In this document: in pieces, positions 27,807 through 37,398 of the stretch
Layout: the number at the start of each line of letters is the position of its first letter
Numbering within the stretch: the first letter of the stretch is position 1
DNA from: Bacteroidia bacterium
GTDB taxonomy: Bacteria; Bacteroidota; Bacteroidia; Bacteroidales; Azobacteroidaceae
Assembly (NCBI GenBank): GCA_026000155.1
Contig: BNYG01000005.1
Span: forward strand, 44,659-108,658
Reading direction: 5' to 3'
DNA length: 64,000 nt
Notes under the pieces: model-generated
Told to the model about the DNA's origin: nothing
The model's database searches: none
Seen by the model: the letters and a program-made list of their open reading frames with translations, nothing else
Program-made: the position numbers and the translations under genes

Positions 27807-27993
27807 ACCATTTTTTGTTAATATATTAAAAAAACAATTAGCCTTCTAATGGCTTTTTAAATAAAAGCCAGCCTCAAACAGTACATAAAATTATGGGGAA
27901 ATGCAAATATAATAACATTTTTATAAAATTAAATTAATTTTATAAAAAAAAATTAATGTTTTTTTTATTTACACATTAGTTTTAAACAGAAAA

Positions 27994-28023
27994 TTGAAAC
28001 TTCAAGAAAAAAACGTAATTTTG
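27994..28023 (+). promoter_or_regulatory. sufC promoter
   Basis: TTG at 27994-27996, a 19-nt spacer, and TAATTTTG at 28016-28023, an exact match to the phylum consensus. It gives sufCD transcription independent of the distant sufB. Confidence 0.8.
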
Positions 28024-28038
28024 CAAACAAAAACAGCC

Positions 28039-28776
28039 ATGCTAACAATAAAAGACATCCATGCTTCCATTAATGGAAAAGAAATATTGAAAGGATTGAA
28101 TTTGCAGATCAATGCGGGCGAAGTACATGCCATTATGGGACCCAACGGTTCCGGCAAAAGTACTTTATCGGCGGTGTTGGTCGGCAATCCTGCTTTTGAA
28201 GTTACTTCCGGAGAAATCACGTTTGAAGGGAAAAACTTGCTGGAAATGTCGCCCGAACAACGTTCCTGTCTTGGATTGTTTTTAAGTTTCCAGTATCCGG
28301 TGGAAATTCCCGGCGTGAGTATGGTGAATTTCATGCGGACGGCGGTCAATGAACACCGGAAATGCAAAGGCGAACCGGTTTTGACTCCCGGTGAATTCCT
28401 GAAAAGGATGCGCGAAAAACAAGCTCTCGTGGAATTGGATAAGAATTTAGTCAACCGGTCGGTGAATGAAGGTTTTTCGGGCGGAGAGAAAAAACGGAAT
28501 GAAATCTTCCAAATGGCGATGCTCGAACCCAAATTAGCCATCCTGGACGAAACGGACAGCGGTTTGGATATCGACGCTTTGCGCATTGTAGCCAACGGCG
28601 TCAACCAATTGAAACGCCCGGACAATGCCACGATTGTCATTACCCACTACCAGCGTTTATTGGATTACATCCAACCGGATATTGTCCATGTCTTGTACAA
28701 TGGACAGATTATCAAGACCGGCAGCCCGGAATTAGCATTGGAACTGGAAGAAAAAGGATACGATTGGCTGAAATAG
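28039..28776 (+). CDS. sufC: Fe-S cluster assembly ATPase SufC
   Basis: 245 aa from ATG 28039. ABC-type ATPase with Walker A GPNGSGKST, signature FSGGEKKRNEI and Walker B LAILDETDSGLD. It powers the SufBCD scaffold. The in-frame TTG at 27994 belongs to the -33 promoter element, so it cannot be the start. A palindromic repeat lies between it and sufD. Confidence 0.97.
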   Translation: MLTIKDIHASINGKEILKGLNLQINAGEVHAIMGPNGSGKSTLSAVLVGNPAFEVTSGEITFEGKNLLEMSPEQRSCLGLFLSFQYPVEIPGVSMVNFMRTAVNEHRKCKGEPVLTPGEFLKRMREKQALVELDKNLVNRSVNEGFSGGEKKRNEIFQMAMLEPKLAILDETDSGLDIDALRIVANGVNQLKRPDNATIVITHYQRLLDYIQPDIVHVLYNGQIIKTGSPELALELEEKGYDWLK

Positions 28777-28785
28777 TTGTTGTTC

Positions 28786-28828
28786 GTCATTGCGGGCTTG
28801 ACCCGCAATCCCATGAACAACGTTAATC
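28786..28828. repeat. Single arm of the ATTGCGGG palindromic repeat family
   Basis: gtcattgcgggcttgac plus ccgcaatccc, then tgaacaacgttaatc, matches the left arm and its inner extension at 2018-2060. It lies in the 69-bp sufC-sufD gap and forms a hairpin in the transcript. Confidence 0.85.
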
Positions 28829-28845
28829 GCTTATAGATTAAACAA

Positions 28846-30174
28846 ATGCAACAATATACAAATTTCTTTACATCTCAACGGCAAAAGATTGATACGTCTT
28901 GTGCTCCGCTCTTAAACTCCTATCGTGACGAAGCTTCGGAAACGTTCCAGCGATTGGGCTTTCCTGTGTACCGGTCTGAAAATTACCAACATACGGATAT
29001 TACCGGATTGCTAACGCCTGATTTCGGTTTTTACCTGGATTATGCAGGTCCCAAAATTAATCCGCACAAAGTCTTTCATTGCCATGTTCCCAACCTGAGT
29101 TCCTACATGCACTTTGTGGTCAACGGACATTTTTACGAAGAAGAAACGTCCAAGCCCTTGCCCGCCGGTGTCTTTTCCGGTAGTTTGAATGCGTTTGCCC
29201 GGCAATATCCCGACTTGTTTTCGGCATATTACAACCGGCAAGCCGAACAGAAAGAGGACGGATTGTCGGCTTTCAATACGATGTTTGTTCAGGATGGTTA
29301 TGTGCTGTATGTGCCTGAAAATACGATTATTGAAAAACCGATTCAATTGACGAATATCTTCAGCGGAACGATTGATTCCATCGTCAACCGGCGGATACTG
29401 ATTATTATCGAAGCGGGCGCACAAGCCAAACTCTTGGTTTGCGACCATACAACCGATGAAAATCCGGTTTTTGCCGCTACCCAAATCAGCGAAATATACG
29501 TTGGAGAAAAGGCGGAATTCGACTTTTATGAATTGGAAGAAAGCAGCGAAAAGACCATTCGTTTGACCAACAATTTTGTGCAACAAGCCGCCTCTTCCAA
29601 TGTGATGGTCAACAATATTACGTTGAGTAACGGCCTTACCCGCAATAACTACCAAATAGATTTGACCGGTAGAAAGGCCGAAACGCATCTCTACGGAATG
29701 GCCATTGCGGATAAACAGCAAAAAATTGATAACTATACCTTGATCAATCATTTGGTTCCCGGTTGCCGGAGCCACGAATTATTCAAATATGTATTGGACG
29801 AAGAAGCGATGGGCGCTTTCAGCGGAAGGATTATCGTATCACAAGAGGCACAAAAAACAGTCGCTTACCAAAGCAACCGCAATTTATTGGGAAGCAAACA
29901 TTGCCGGATGTATTCCAAACCGCAATTGGAAATTTACGCCGACGATGTGAAATGTTCGCACGGAATGACCACCGGACAATTGGACGAAACAGCCCTGTTT
30001 TACATGCGTTCGCGGGGAATTCCGAAAGAAGAAGCCGTTTTATTGCTCCAATTTGCCTTTACCAACGACGTCATTCAAGGCATCCGCATGGAAGGATTGC
30101 GCGACCGTTTGAAATTATTAGTCGAAAAACGCTTCCGGGGCGAATTAGTCACCTGCCGGGGATGCGCTTATTAA
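28846..30174 (+). CDS. sufD: Fe-S cluster assembly protein SufD
   Basis: 442 aa. The C-terminal SufB/SufD beta-helix core shows AFSGRIIVSQEAQKTVAYQSNRNLLGS and the family ending ADDVKCSHGMTTGQLDETALFYMRSRGIP. SufD pairs with SufB and SufC in cluster assembly. No separate promoter is seen, so it is probably read from sufC. sufS is 2 kb further on, beyond an opposing M1 peptidase gene. Confidence 0.95.
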   Translation: MQQYTNFFTSQRQKIDTSCAPLLNSYRDEASETFQRLGFPVYRSENYQHTDITGLLTPDFGFYLDYAGPKINPHKVFHCHVPNLSSYMHFVVNGHFYEEETSKPLPAGVFSGSLNAFARQYPDLFSAYYNRQAEQKEDGLSAFNTMFVQDGYVLYVPENTIIEKPIQLTNIFSGTIDSIVNRRILIIIEAGAQAKLLVCDHTTDENPVFAATQISEIYVGEKAEFDFYELEESSEKTIRLTNNFVQQAASSNVMVNNITLSNGLTRNNYQIDLTGRKAETHLYGMAIADKQQKIDNYTLINHLVPGCRSHELFKYVLDEEAMGAFSGRIIVSQEAQKTVAYQSNRNLLGSKHCRMYSKPQLEIYADDVKCSHGMTTGQLDETALFYMRSRGIPKEEAVLLLQFAFTNDVIQGIRMEGLRDRLKLLVEKRFRGELVTCRGCAY

Positions 30175-30203
30175 TTACGAATTACGAATTAAAAATTACG
30201 AAC
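30171..30203. repeat. Short ATTACGAATT-type repeat after sufD
   Basis: The word aattacga recurs three times (attaattacgaattacga, then attaaaaattacgaac). It resembles widespread low-complexity intergenic repeats and fills the gap between convergent genes. Confidence 0.6.
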
Positions 30204-30207
30204 GATA

Positions 30208-32118
30208 CTATTTCACAATTAGTTTCTCTGTGTAATTCGTATTGTCGTAAAAGCTGATTTTTACCAAATAATTTCCGGTATTTAATTGGATGTCCGTTTC
30301 TTTTGCCGGAGCATCCGTTTGGCCAATCCGTTTGCCGTCTAAGGTGTAAACCTCGATTTGCTTTATTTCCTGCAACGAATGAATGTGAATATTCCCTGTA
30401 GGAGAAGGATTGGGATAAATTTCTACTTTTTTGCCGGCAGGATTATTCATACCGGTAACAATGGTTTCTGCGACTACCTTGTTATTCCGGGTAATCAACT
30501 CAAAATTCGGATCACATTCCACTTGGGTAGGACGAAAACCCAAATCGATTTCAAAAATCTGCCCGTTTTCGGTATTGGGCACCCACACAATCGTGTCTTT
30601 GGCTGCGCCGGTAAACCGGATGGGCACTTTCAATTTGAAAAAGTCAACCGATGGATGGGAAGTAACTTGCGAGATTTTTATCCGGGATTTCGTATCCCCC
30701 GGTTGCCAACCGATGGTATAAGACGGATAGCCTTCTCTATAAATCCAGTCATCAAAAAATTCGATCAGGGACGTATCGGCTGCCTGTTCGATATGTTGCC
30801 TCAGATTTTCCGTTTGAGCAAAACCGCCTGTCAAATCCGGATCCTGTAAATAGGAACGGATACCGTTAAAAAACGCTTCATCCCCAACCTGCTTCCTCAG
30901 CGTATGCAAAACCAGGGTGCCTTTATAATACGTTAAGCGGGAATCAAAAATGGCATTTACATCGGAAATATCGTAACGATAAACCGAACCGCCGGGCGAA
31001 CCGGTTACAGAACTCAGGTATTCCAATCGCCAGCCCCTGAACGTAGTGGGAGAATAATGTTCCCTGTATAAACCTTCGCAATACATGGCAAATCCTTCAT
31101 TGAGCCAGATATCATGCCAACTGCCGCACGTAATATAATCGCCGAACCATTGGTGCGCCAACTCGTGAACGACTAGTGATTCACCCAAGTTGTACATAAA
31201 ACTCATGGTTTGGTGCTCCATTCCACCCATATAGGGGAAACGGGCATGACCGTATTTTTCATCTGCAAAAGGATAAAGTATAAACCGTTCACTCAAAAAT
31301 TGCATCGCCTGTTTTACATACCTTTGATCCATAGACCAAGCCTGGAGTTCTTCCGGATAGGCATAATCAATAACCGGTATGGGATTTTGTCCCGGAATAT
31401 CCACTTGAGTACGTAATTCAAGGTAATTAGTAACAGCTATCGCTATCAGATAGGTGGCTACCGGATGTTTATGTTTCCAATGATAGGTAATAAAGTCTTC
31501 CGTTTCCAATGTCTCAACCAATACGCCGTTGGAAGCCACCCGGTTATCCCTGTTTGGAACGGTTACTACCACATCAATACTATCGGCTTTGTCCGTAAGT
31601 GTCTGTTTACAAGGCCACCAGGTATAGGCTCCATACGGCTGGCTCAAGGTCCAGAGGATTTTATTTTTACTGTGCGTATCGACCGAAAAAGCTTCAAATC
31701 CTTCGTATTGGGGAGCGCCATGGTAAGAAATAGCTATTTTCCCAAAATCTCCTTGTGCCAAGGTAGCGGGAAGATGGATGTTAATTATATCCTCTGCAAA
31801 AGTATAGGAAGATAGTTTTTGTCCGGCATAATAAATACTGTCGATAATCATATTCCGGTATAAATCGAAACCTACGGAATTTCCTTCCGTAAGCATTTGA
31901 AACGAGGTAGTTACGGTTCCCGAAATTTCCCGAACATTCGGATCGACATTCAAATTCAATTCGTAATGCTTCACATCATACATATCTCCGGCTTGCGAAG
32001 GAACAAAATCCCTCCATTGCTGCAAATTCAGTTGTTTTAACAAAGCATCCGGATGCTCCTGTCCCAAACCGGTAAAAACCGGTACGAAAAGAAAGAGAAA
32101 GAAAAGGAAATGTTTCAT
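30208..32118 (-). CDS. Secreted M1-family aminopeptidase with T9SS sorting tail
   Basis: 636 aa. Signal peptide, then the M1 N-terminal beta domain, the exopeptidase motif GGMEHQT (GxMEN-like) and the zinc site HELAHQWFGDY with WLNEGFAMYCE supplying the downstream Glu. The last ~75 residues (VEIYPNPSPTGN...GNYLVKISFYD) are a T9SS type A sorting domain, so it should be exported across the outer membrane and probably surface-attached. TATCTTTG at 32144-32151 on the minus strand is a likely -7 element. It interrupts the sufD-sufS linkage. Confidence 0.92.
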   Translation of the reverse strand: MKHFLFFLFLFVPVFTGLGQEHPDALLKQLNLQQWRDFVPSQAGDMYDVKHYELNLNVDPNVREISGTVTTSFQMLTEGNSVGFDLYRNMIIDSIYYAGQKLSSYTFAEDIINIHLPATLAQGDFGKIAISYHGAPQYEGFEAFSVDTHSKNKILWTLSQPYGAYTWWPCKQTLTDKADSIDVVVTVPNRDNRVASNGVLVETLETEDFITYHWKHKHPVATYLIAIAVTNYLELRTQVDIPGQNPIPVIDYAYPEELQAWSMDQRYVKQAMQFLSERFILYPFADEKYGHARFPYMGGMEHQTMSFMYNLGESLVVHELAHQWFGDYITCGSWHDIWLNEGFAMYCEGLYREHYSPTTFRGWRLEYLSSVTGSPGGSVYRYDISDVNAIFDSRLTYYKGTLVLHTLRKQVGDEAFFNGIRSYLQDPDLTGGFAQTENLRQHIEQAADTSLIEFFDDWIYREGYPSYTIGWQPGDTKSRIKISQVTSHPSVDFFKLKVPIRFTGAAKDTIVWVPNTENGQIFEIDLGFRPTQVECDPNFELITRNNKVVAETIVTGMNNPAGKKVEIYPNPSPTGNIHIHSLQEIKQIEVYTLDGKRIGQTDAPAKETDIQLNTGNYLVKISFYDNTNYTEKLIVK

Positions 32119-32143
32119 TTATAAATACTATTATTAATCAAGG

Positions 32144-32190
32144 CAAAGATACTATTTTTTTGATATATCACTGAAAAATACGTACTTTTG
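32144..32190. promoter_or_regulatory. Divergent promoters, M1 peptidase and sufS
   Basis: Minus strand: TATCTTTG at 32144-32151 for the peptidase. Plus strand: TTTG at 32159-32162, a 20-nt spacer and TACTTTTG at 32183-32190 for sufS. The two promoters overlap face to back in the 91-bp gap. Confidence 0.7.
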
Positions 32191-32209
32191 AGGCTGAAAT
32201 TTAAACTAT

Positions 32210-33436
32210 ATGGACGAATCAATTTTAGACATAAAAAACATACGGAAAGATTTTCCGATTCTGACACAGACGGTGTATGGGAAGCCTTTGGTGTATCTGG
32301 ATAATGCGGCTACCACCCAAAAACCCTTGAGTGTCATCCGGAAGATAGAAGAAGTGTATTCTACTATCAATGCGAATATCCACCGGGGGGTGCATCATTT
32401 GAGCCAGTTAGCTACGGAATCGCACGAAGAAGCGAGGAAAACCGTGCAACACTATATTCATGCGGCGAACTCCAATGAAGTGATTTTTACGAGCGGAGCC
32501 ACGGAATCCGTTAATCTGGTAGCAAGCAGTTTTTGCCGCTCGCAATGCAAACCGGGCGACGAAATCATTTTGACGGCCATGGAACATCATGCCAATATCA
32601 TCCCCTGGCAAATCCAACGGGACATTACCGGTATTGTACTGAAAGTAGTTCCGATTACCGAAAAAGGCGAAATCCGTTTGGAAGACGTGGAAGAATTGAT
32701 TTCTTCCAAAACCAAACTGATTTCTTTGGCTCATGTTTCCAATGTGTTGGGAACGATTAATCCGGTTGCCGAAATAATCCAATTGGGACATAATTACAAC
32801 ATTCCCGTAATGATCGATGCCGCTCAATCTGTGCAGCATATTCCAATTGATGTGCAGGCTTTGGATTGCGATTTTTTGGTTTTTTCTTCCCATAAAATGT
32901 ACGGACCCACCGGCGTAGGTATTTTGTACGGAAAAGAAAACCAGTTAGACAAACTTCCGCCTTACCAGGGAGGAGGAGAAATGATTGCCCACGTCACTTT
33001 CGAAAAAACGACTTTCAACGAATTGCCTTTTAAATTTGAAGCCGGAACGCCCGATTATGTCGGTTCCACGGCTTTAGCGGAAGCTATCCGGTATATCGAA
33101 AAATTAGGCTTGGAAAATATCCGGAAACAGGAAGACCGGTTGCTGCATTATGCAACCGAAAAACTGTTACAAATACCCGGCATGCAAATCATCGGAACTT
33201 CCGGCCGGAAAAGTTCGGTTATTTCTTTCTTAGTCGGCGGCATTCACCCTTACGATATGGGCATGTTGCTCGACCACCTGGGCATTGCCGTCCGGACCGG
33301 ACATCACTGCGCCCAACCCTTGATGGATGCCTTGGGAATCGAAGGAACCATTCGGGCTTCATTTGCTTTTTATAATACTGAAGAAGAAATAGATACATTG
33401 GTGGCCGGGATTAAACGAGTGGCCGGGATGTTTTAA
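32210..33436 (+). CDS. sufS: Cysteine desulfurase SufS
   Basis: 408 aa, class V aminotransferase fold. The PLP-binding Lys is in FSSHKMYGPTGVGILYG and the catalytic Cys in RTGHHCAQPLM, the SufS (group II) layout. It removes sulfur from cysteine and passes it to the SUF scaffold. No SufE or SufU gene is visible next to it. The ATG lies 20 nt after a clear -7 element. Confidence 0.96.
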   Translation: MDESILDIKNIRKDFPILTQTVYGKPLVYLDNAATTQKPLSVIRKIEEVYSTINANIHRGVHHLSQLATESHEEARKTVQHYIHAANSNEVIFTSGATESVNLVASSFCRSQCKPGDEIILTAMEHHANIIPWQIQRDITGIVLKVVPITEKGEIRLEDVEELISSKTKLISLAHVSNVLGTINPVAEIIQLGHNYNIPVMIDAAQSVQHIPIDVQALDCDFLVFSSHKMYGPTGVGILYGKENQLDKLPPYQGGGEMIAHVTFEKTTFNELPFKFEAGTPDYVGSTALAEAIRYIEKLGLENIRKQEDRLLHYATEKLLQIPGMQIIGTSGRKSSVISFLVGGIHPYDMGMLLDHLGIAVRTGHHCAQPLMDALGIEGTIRASFAFYNTEEEIDTLVAGIKRVAGMF

Positions 33437-33469
33437 TTGGCAAATTAGTTGGAATATTCAAATATTATT

Positions 33470-33562
33470 CCTTAATTTGCAAATTATACAAATTGTATAA
33501 TGCAATTTGCATAATGCTAAAACAGATTATACAAATTGCATTATACATTTTGCATAATTTAG
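33470..33562. repeat. AT-rich block of repeated inverted words before an ATPase gene
   Basis: The words attatacaa, ttgtataat, gcataat and gcattatac alternate in both orientations across ~90 bp in the gap between sufS and the ATPase gene. They could form hairpins or an operator cluster. No consensus promoter is evident. Confidence 0.55.
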
Positions 33563-33588
33563 ATTATTAAACAAAGAGCAAAAAGGAA

Positions 33589-34725
33589 ATGAAAAAGGCT
33601 AAGAATCAACCGAATAACCCATTTATTTTGGCAGGATATCATTCTGCAAAATATTTCTGCGACAGGGAAAAAGAAACGCAACGCATACTCGATGCCATAT
33701 ACAACCATCGCAATCTTGTTTTATTAAGTTTACGAAGAATGGGAAAAACCGATTTAATCGAGCACGTTTTTAATTCCCCTAAAGCGAAATCCGAATACAA
33801 TTGCTTTTATGTTGATGCCTATCCAACATCGAATCTGAGTGAATTTGTCAAACTCCTTTCTAAAGCAATTATTGGTAAATTAGATTCTAAAATTGAGAAT
33901 ATCGTCAAAAAAGCAACCGCTCTTTTTAAAAGCATTCATCCCATTGTTTCTTTCAATGAGATTACGGGAAATCCTGAAATTGAAATTGCTTTACGGAATG
34001 AAAATCATCCGGAAAACAGTCTGGATGAGTTGTTTTCGTATTTGCAACAAAAAGAAACCCCGGTGGTCATTGCTATTGACGAATTTCAACAAATAGCCCA
34101 ATATCCCGAAAAAAATACGGAAGCCTTATTGAGAACTCACATCCAACACATGACGAACGTAGTCTTCATTTTTTCCGGAAGCCAACGCCACCTGTTGATG
34201 AATATGTTTACTGCTTATAACCGTCCTTTTTATCAAAGTGCAGAATTACTTTTCTTGCAAGCCATCCCTCTGCAATCGTATGCTCCTTTTGTAAAAAAGA
34301 AAATGAAGGAAGGAAATAAAGAAATACTTCCCGAGACCATCGAATACCTGTACACTGAATTGGCAGGACACACTTGGTATATGCAATATACGCTCAACAA
34401 ACTTTATACTTCTTCCGCTACCGTTATCACCTTATTGGAATTGAAACGGCAATTAGATGAAATCGTCAAAGAAAGCGAAGCTCTTTACTTTGATTATAGA
34501 AACTTGTTGACAGCTACGCAATGGGTTCTTTTACAATCTATTGCAAAAGAAAGGGAATTAAAAGAACCGACTGCTCAATCTTTTACTCAAAAATATACCT
34601 TAGTTCCCGGTTCCATTCAACGGACTTTAAAAGCATTAAAGGAAAAAGAAATGATTTATGAAGAAAATGGAATCTATTCTGTTTATAATCAGTTTTTAGC
34701 TTATTGGTTGCGTGAAAAATTTTAA
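33589..34725 (+). CDS. AAA ATPase-domain protein (archaeal-ATPase-like)
   Basis: 378 aa. Walker A is degenerate-looking but present ([13 protein letters not shown], ~residue 45), Walker B is [11 protein letters not shown] (~residue 160), and a C-terminal winged-helix-like region ends in [21 protein letters not shown]. It is related to the DUF234-type ATPase at 3627 in its ATPase half but lacks that protein's nuclease-like tail. Function unknown. Its end overlaps the rnhB start by 14 bp, so the two are co-translated or the gene was inserted flush against rnhB. Confidence 0.8.
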   Translation: MKKAKNQPNNPFILAGYHSAKYFCDREKETQRILDAIYNHRNLVLLSLRRMGKTDLIEHVFNSPKAKSEYNCFYVDAYPTSNLSEFVKLLSKAIIGKLDSKIENIVKKATALFKSIHPIVSFNEITGNPEIEIALRNENHPENSLDELFSYLQQKETPVVIAIDEFQQIAQYPEKNTEALLRTHIQHMTNVVFIFSGSQRHLLMNMFTAYNRPFYQSAELLFLQAIPLQSYAPFVKKKMKEGNKEILPETIEYLYTELAGHTWYMQYTLNKLYTSSATVITLLELKRQLDEIVKESEALYFDYRNLLTATQWVLLQSIAKERELKEPTAQSFTQKYTLVPGSIQRTLKALKEKEMIYEENGIYSVYNQFLAYWLREKF

Positions 34726-35332
34726 CAGACTCTTACCATACTTAAATAAAAATCTAATAGAAGCCGGTTGCGATGAAGCCGGACGAGGTTGTCTTGCCGG
34801 CGCCGTTTTTGCAGCCGCCGTCATTCTCCCACCGGATTTCGTATGCGAAGAACTCAACGATTCCAAACAATTATCTGAAAAACAACGCGATAAATTACGA
34901 CCGATTATCGAAAAAGAAGCCTTGGACTGGGCGGTCGGCATCGTTTTTCCGTTGGAAATAGACGAGATAAATATCCTCAATGCCTCTTTTTTAGCCATGC
35001 ACCGGGCGCTGGACCAATTAAAACTACAACCGGAACATCTATTGATTGACGGCAATCGTTTTAAAAAATACAAAGCCATTCCGCATACTACCATTATAAA
35101 AGGAGATGGGAAATACCTTGCCATTGCGGCTGCCTCTGTTTTGGCAAAAACGCACCGGGATGAATACATGCTCCGTTTAAACGAAGAATTTCCTCAATAT
35201 GACTGGCACAAAAACAAAGGATATCCGACAAAAAAACACCGCCAAACAATCAAAGCATTTGGGACTACTTCCTATCACCGCATGACTTTCACACTTCTGC
35301 CGGAAGACAGGCAATTATCGTTGAAATTTTGA
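34712..35332 (+). CDS. rnhB: Ribonuclease HII
   Basis: 206 aa. Catalytic acids are visible in [14 protein letters not shown] (the D-E pair near residues 20-21) and in LLIDGNRF. It cleaves the RNA strand of RNA-DNA hybrids, including single misinserted ribonucleotides. The start used is GTG at 34712, inside the upstream ATPase frame; no ATG precedes the conserved region, and homologues begin at about [13 protein letters not shown]. Confidence 0.93.
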   Translation: MKNFNRLLPYLNKNLIEAGCDEAGRGCLAGAVFAAAVILPPDFVCEELNDSKQLSEKQRDKLRPIIEKEALDWAVGIVFPLEIDEINILNASFLAMHRALDQLKLQPEHLLIDGNRFKKYKAIPHTTIIKGDGKYLAIAAASVLAKTHRDEYMLRLNEEFPQYDWHKNKGYPTKKHRQTIKAFGTTSYHRMTFTLLPEDRQLSLKF

Positions 35333-35358
35333 ATTTCACGGATCGTTTTGTATTTTTG
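35329..35358 (+). promoter_or_regulatory. Promoter of the MFS transporter
   Basis: TTG 35329-35331, exactly 19 nt, TATTTTTG 35351-35358. It overlaps the rnhB stop codon. Confidence 0.75.
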
Positions 35359-35362
35359 CAAC

Positions 35363-36724
35363 ATGAAATCAAAAGCTCTTTCCATCATTTGCTTAGCCTC
35401 TTTTTTAGTCGCCTTCATGGGTTCGGCAATTAATCTGGCTTTACCGCAAATCGGCGCCGCTTTTTCTATGAAAGCCGTTTCACTCAGTTGGATAGCTACT
35501 TCCTACCTGATTGTAAGCGCTATTTTTCAAGTTCCTTTTGCGCGTTTGGGCGATTTGATTGGACGTAAAAAAGTTTTTATTTCCGGAATTTTCGTTTTCG
35601 GCCTTTCCACTTTCCTTTGCGGAATGTCTTCTTCCGGCACGACATTAATTATTTTCCGGGCGCTTTCCGGATTGGGCGCGGCCATGCTGTTCGGAACCAA
35701 TATGGCTATCCTGACAGCCATTTTTCCACCGGAAGAAAGAGGAAAAGCCATCGGAATCAACACTGCAATTGTGTATTTTGCCTTGGCATCCGGACCGTTT
35801 TTCGGTGGTATGCTCACGCATTACTTTGGGTGGCAAAGCCTTTTCTACAGTATGGGCGTTCTGGGTTTTATCATTGCCGTTTATTCCCCGTTTATTATTA
35901 AAGGAGAATGGATTGAATCCAAAGGCGAACGGTTCGATTATATGGGAACTGTTATTTACGCCACCGGATTATTCGGATTGATATTCGGATTTTCCGAACT
36001 TCCTGATCCATTGTCCTTTATCTGGATTGCCGTAGGAATTATCGCCTTTGTCTTTTTTGTTTTATACGAATTGAAACAAAAACAGCCGGTATTCAATGTC
36101 AGGATATTCTCCGGGAATAAAGTGTTCGGTTTATCTTCCCTTTCAGCCTTGCTTAACTATGCCTGCACGGCCGCTATCGCCTTCATGCTCAGTTTATACT
36201 TGCAATACGTGCGCGGTTTTGATGCGCGGCATGCCGGACTGATACTGATTGTCCAGGCAGCTGTTCAATGTGTGGTTTCGCTTTATGCCGGAAAATTGTC
36301 CGGAAAAATTCACCCGACCATTCTGGCAACTACCGGAATGGGCATTATTTTACTGGGTTTGTGCGGATTAATTTTTCTTTCTACCTCAACTCCTATTGTT
36401 TTTCTAATAATTTTACTAACTTTGTTGGGTCTGGGATTCGGATTGTTTTCGTCACCGAATGCAACGGTAATCATGGGTTCGGTAGAAAAGAAATATTTCG
36501 GACAAGCATCCGCCACGATGGGCACGATGCGATTGACCGGACAAGCATTCAGTATGGGTATTGCCATGATGGCTTTATCGTTACACATCGGAAACCAGGT
36601 CATTGTCCCCGAATTGCATGCACTTTTTATGAAGAGTTTGCATATTACTTTCATTATTTGCGCCCTTTTGAGCTCAATCGGTATATATGCCTCTTCTTTC
36701 CGGACAAAAGGAGTTGAACAATAA
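35363..36724 (+). CDS. MFS transporter, DHA2 (EmrB/QacA-like) drug exporter type
   Basis: 453 aa from ATG 35363 with about 14 membrane segments. ARLGDLIGRKKVF is the MFS loop 2-3 motif A, and the ALSGLGAAMLFGTN and FALASGPFFGGML segments match motif-B/C-like regions of proton-driven drug exporters. The substrate cannot be told from sequence. The in-frame TTG at 35348 overlaps the promoter and was rejected as start. It is monocistronic. Confidence 0.85.
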   Translation: MKSKALSIICLASFLVAFMGSAINLALPQIGAAFSMKAVSLSWIATSYLIVSAIFQVPFARLGDLIGRKKVFISGIFVFGLSTFLCGMSSSGTTLIIFRALSGLGAAMLFGTNMAILTAIFPPEERGKAIGINTAIVYFALASGPFFGGMLTHYFGWQSLFYSMGVLGFIIAVYSPFIIKGEWIESKGERFDYMGTVIYATGLFGLIFGFSELPDPLSFIWIAVGIIAFVFFVLYELKQKQPVFNVRIFSGNKVFGLSSLSALLNYACTAAIAFMLSLYLQYVRGFDARHAGLILIVQAAVQCVVSLYAGKLSGKIHPTILATTGMGIILLGLCGLIFLSTSTPIVFLIILLTLLGLGFGLFSSPNATVIMGSVEKKYFGQASATMGTMRLTGQAFSMGIAMMALSLHIGNQVIVPELHALFMKSLHITFIICALLSSIGIYASSFRTKGVEQ

Positions 36725-36783
36725 ACCGGATTTATGTGTTTTTATAGTGAATTAACATATAAATAATAAAAAAGTATTGAGTT

Positions 36784-37398
36784 ATGAAAAAGAATTTGTT
36801 TCTATTAGTCGCATTCCTGCTCATAGGAATAAGTGCACAAGCACAATTGAAATTTGGGCTAAAAGCCGGTGTAAATTTATCGAAAGCCTCTATAGAGGGT
36901 AGTTTTGGCGAGACGATTGCCACTAATTTAGTAGTGGAAAACTTGACCGGATTTCAAGTAGGACCAATGGTAGAGTTTACTGTTCCCATTTTGGGTATCG
37001 GTTTCGATGCTGCCGCATTGTATTCGCAAGAAGGATTTAAACTGAAAGGTGTTGAAAAAGCTTACAAAACGAACAACTTATTAGTTCCTGTCAATTTGAA
37101 ATATAAGTTAACCTTTTTAAATGTTGTCGGCGCTTATGTAGCAGCCGGTCCTTATGCAAAATTTAATTTTGACGACATAAAAAGTCAATATGAATCCAAG
37201 AGTTTTGGCGCAGGTTTAAATTTTGGTTTCGGTGTTGAATTGTTAGGACATTTGCAAGTAGGTGTGAATTATCAACTTGGATTAACGGAAGATTTCAGCA
37301 GCATAAAGCTTCCGGGTATCACTGAGATTCCAAATATTTCGAATGATCTCAAAGGGAAACCACAAGGTTGGACCGTTTCCGCCGCTTATTTATTCTAA
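36784..37398 (+). CDS. Outer-membrane beta-barrel protein (PorT-like)
   Basis: 204 aa with a signal peptide (MKKNLFLLVAFLLIGISAQA). Alternating strands follow with Gly and aromatic residues (LKFGLKAGVNLSKAS...YVAAGPYAKFNF...GFGVELLGHLQVGVNYQLGL) and a C-terminal aromatic (AAYLF), typical of the Bacteroidetes porin-family/PorT barrels. Whether it is part of the T9SS or a generic barrel cannot be decided. The stop directly abuts the priA start. Confidence 0.8.
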   Translation: MKKNLFLLVAFLLIGISAQAQLKFGLKAGVNLSKASIEGSFGETIATNLVVENLTGFQVGPMVEFTVPILGIGFDAAALYSQEGFKLKGVEKAYKTNNLLVPVNLKYKLTFLNVVGAYVAAGPYAKFNFDDIKSQYESKSFGAGLNFGFGVELLGHLQVGVNYQLGLTEDFSSIKLPGITEIPNISNDLKGKPQGWTVSAAYLF

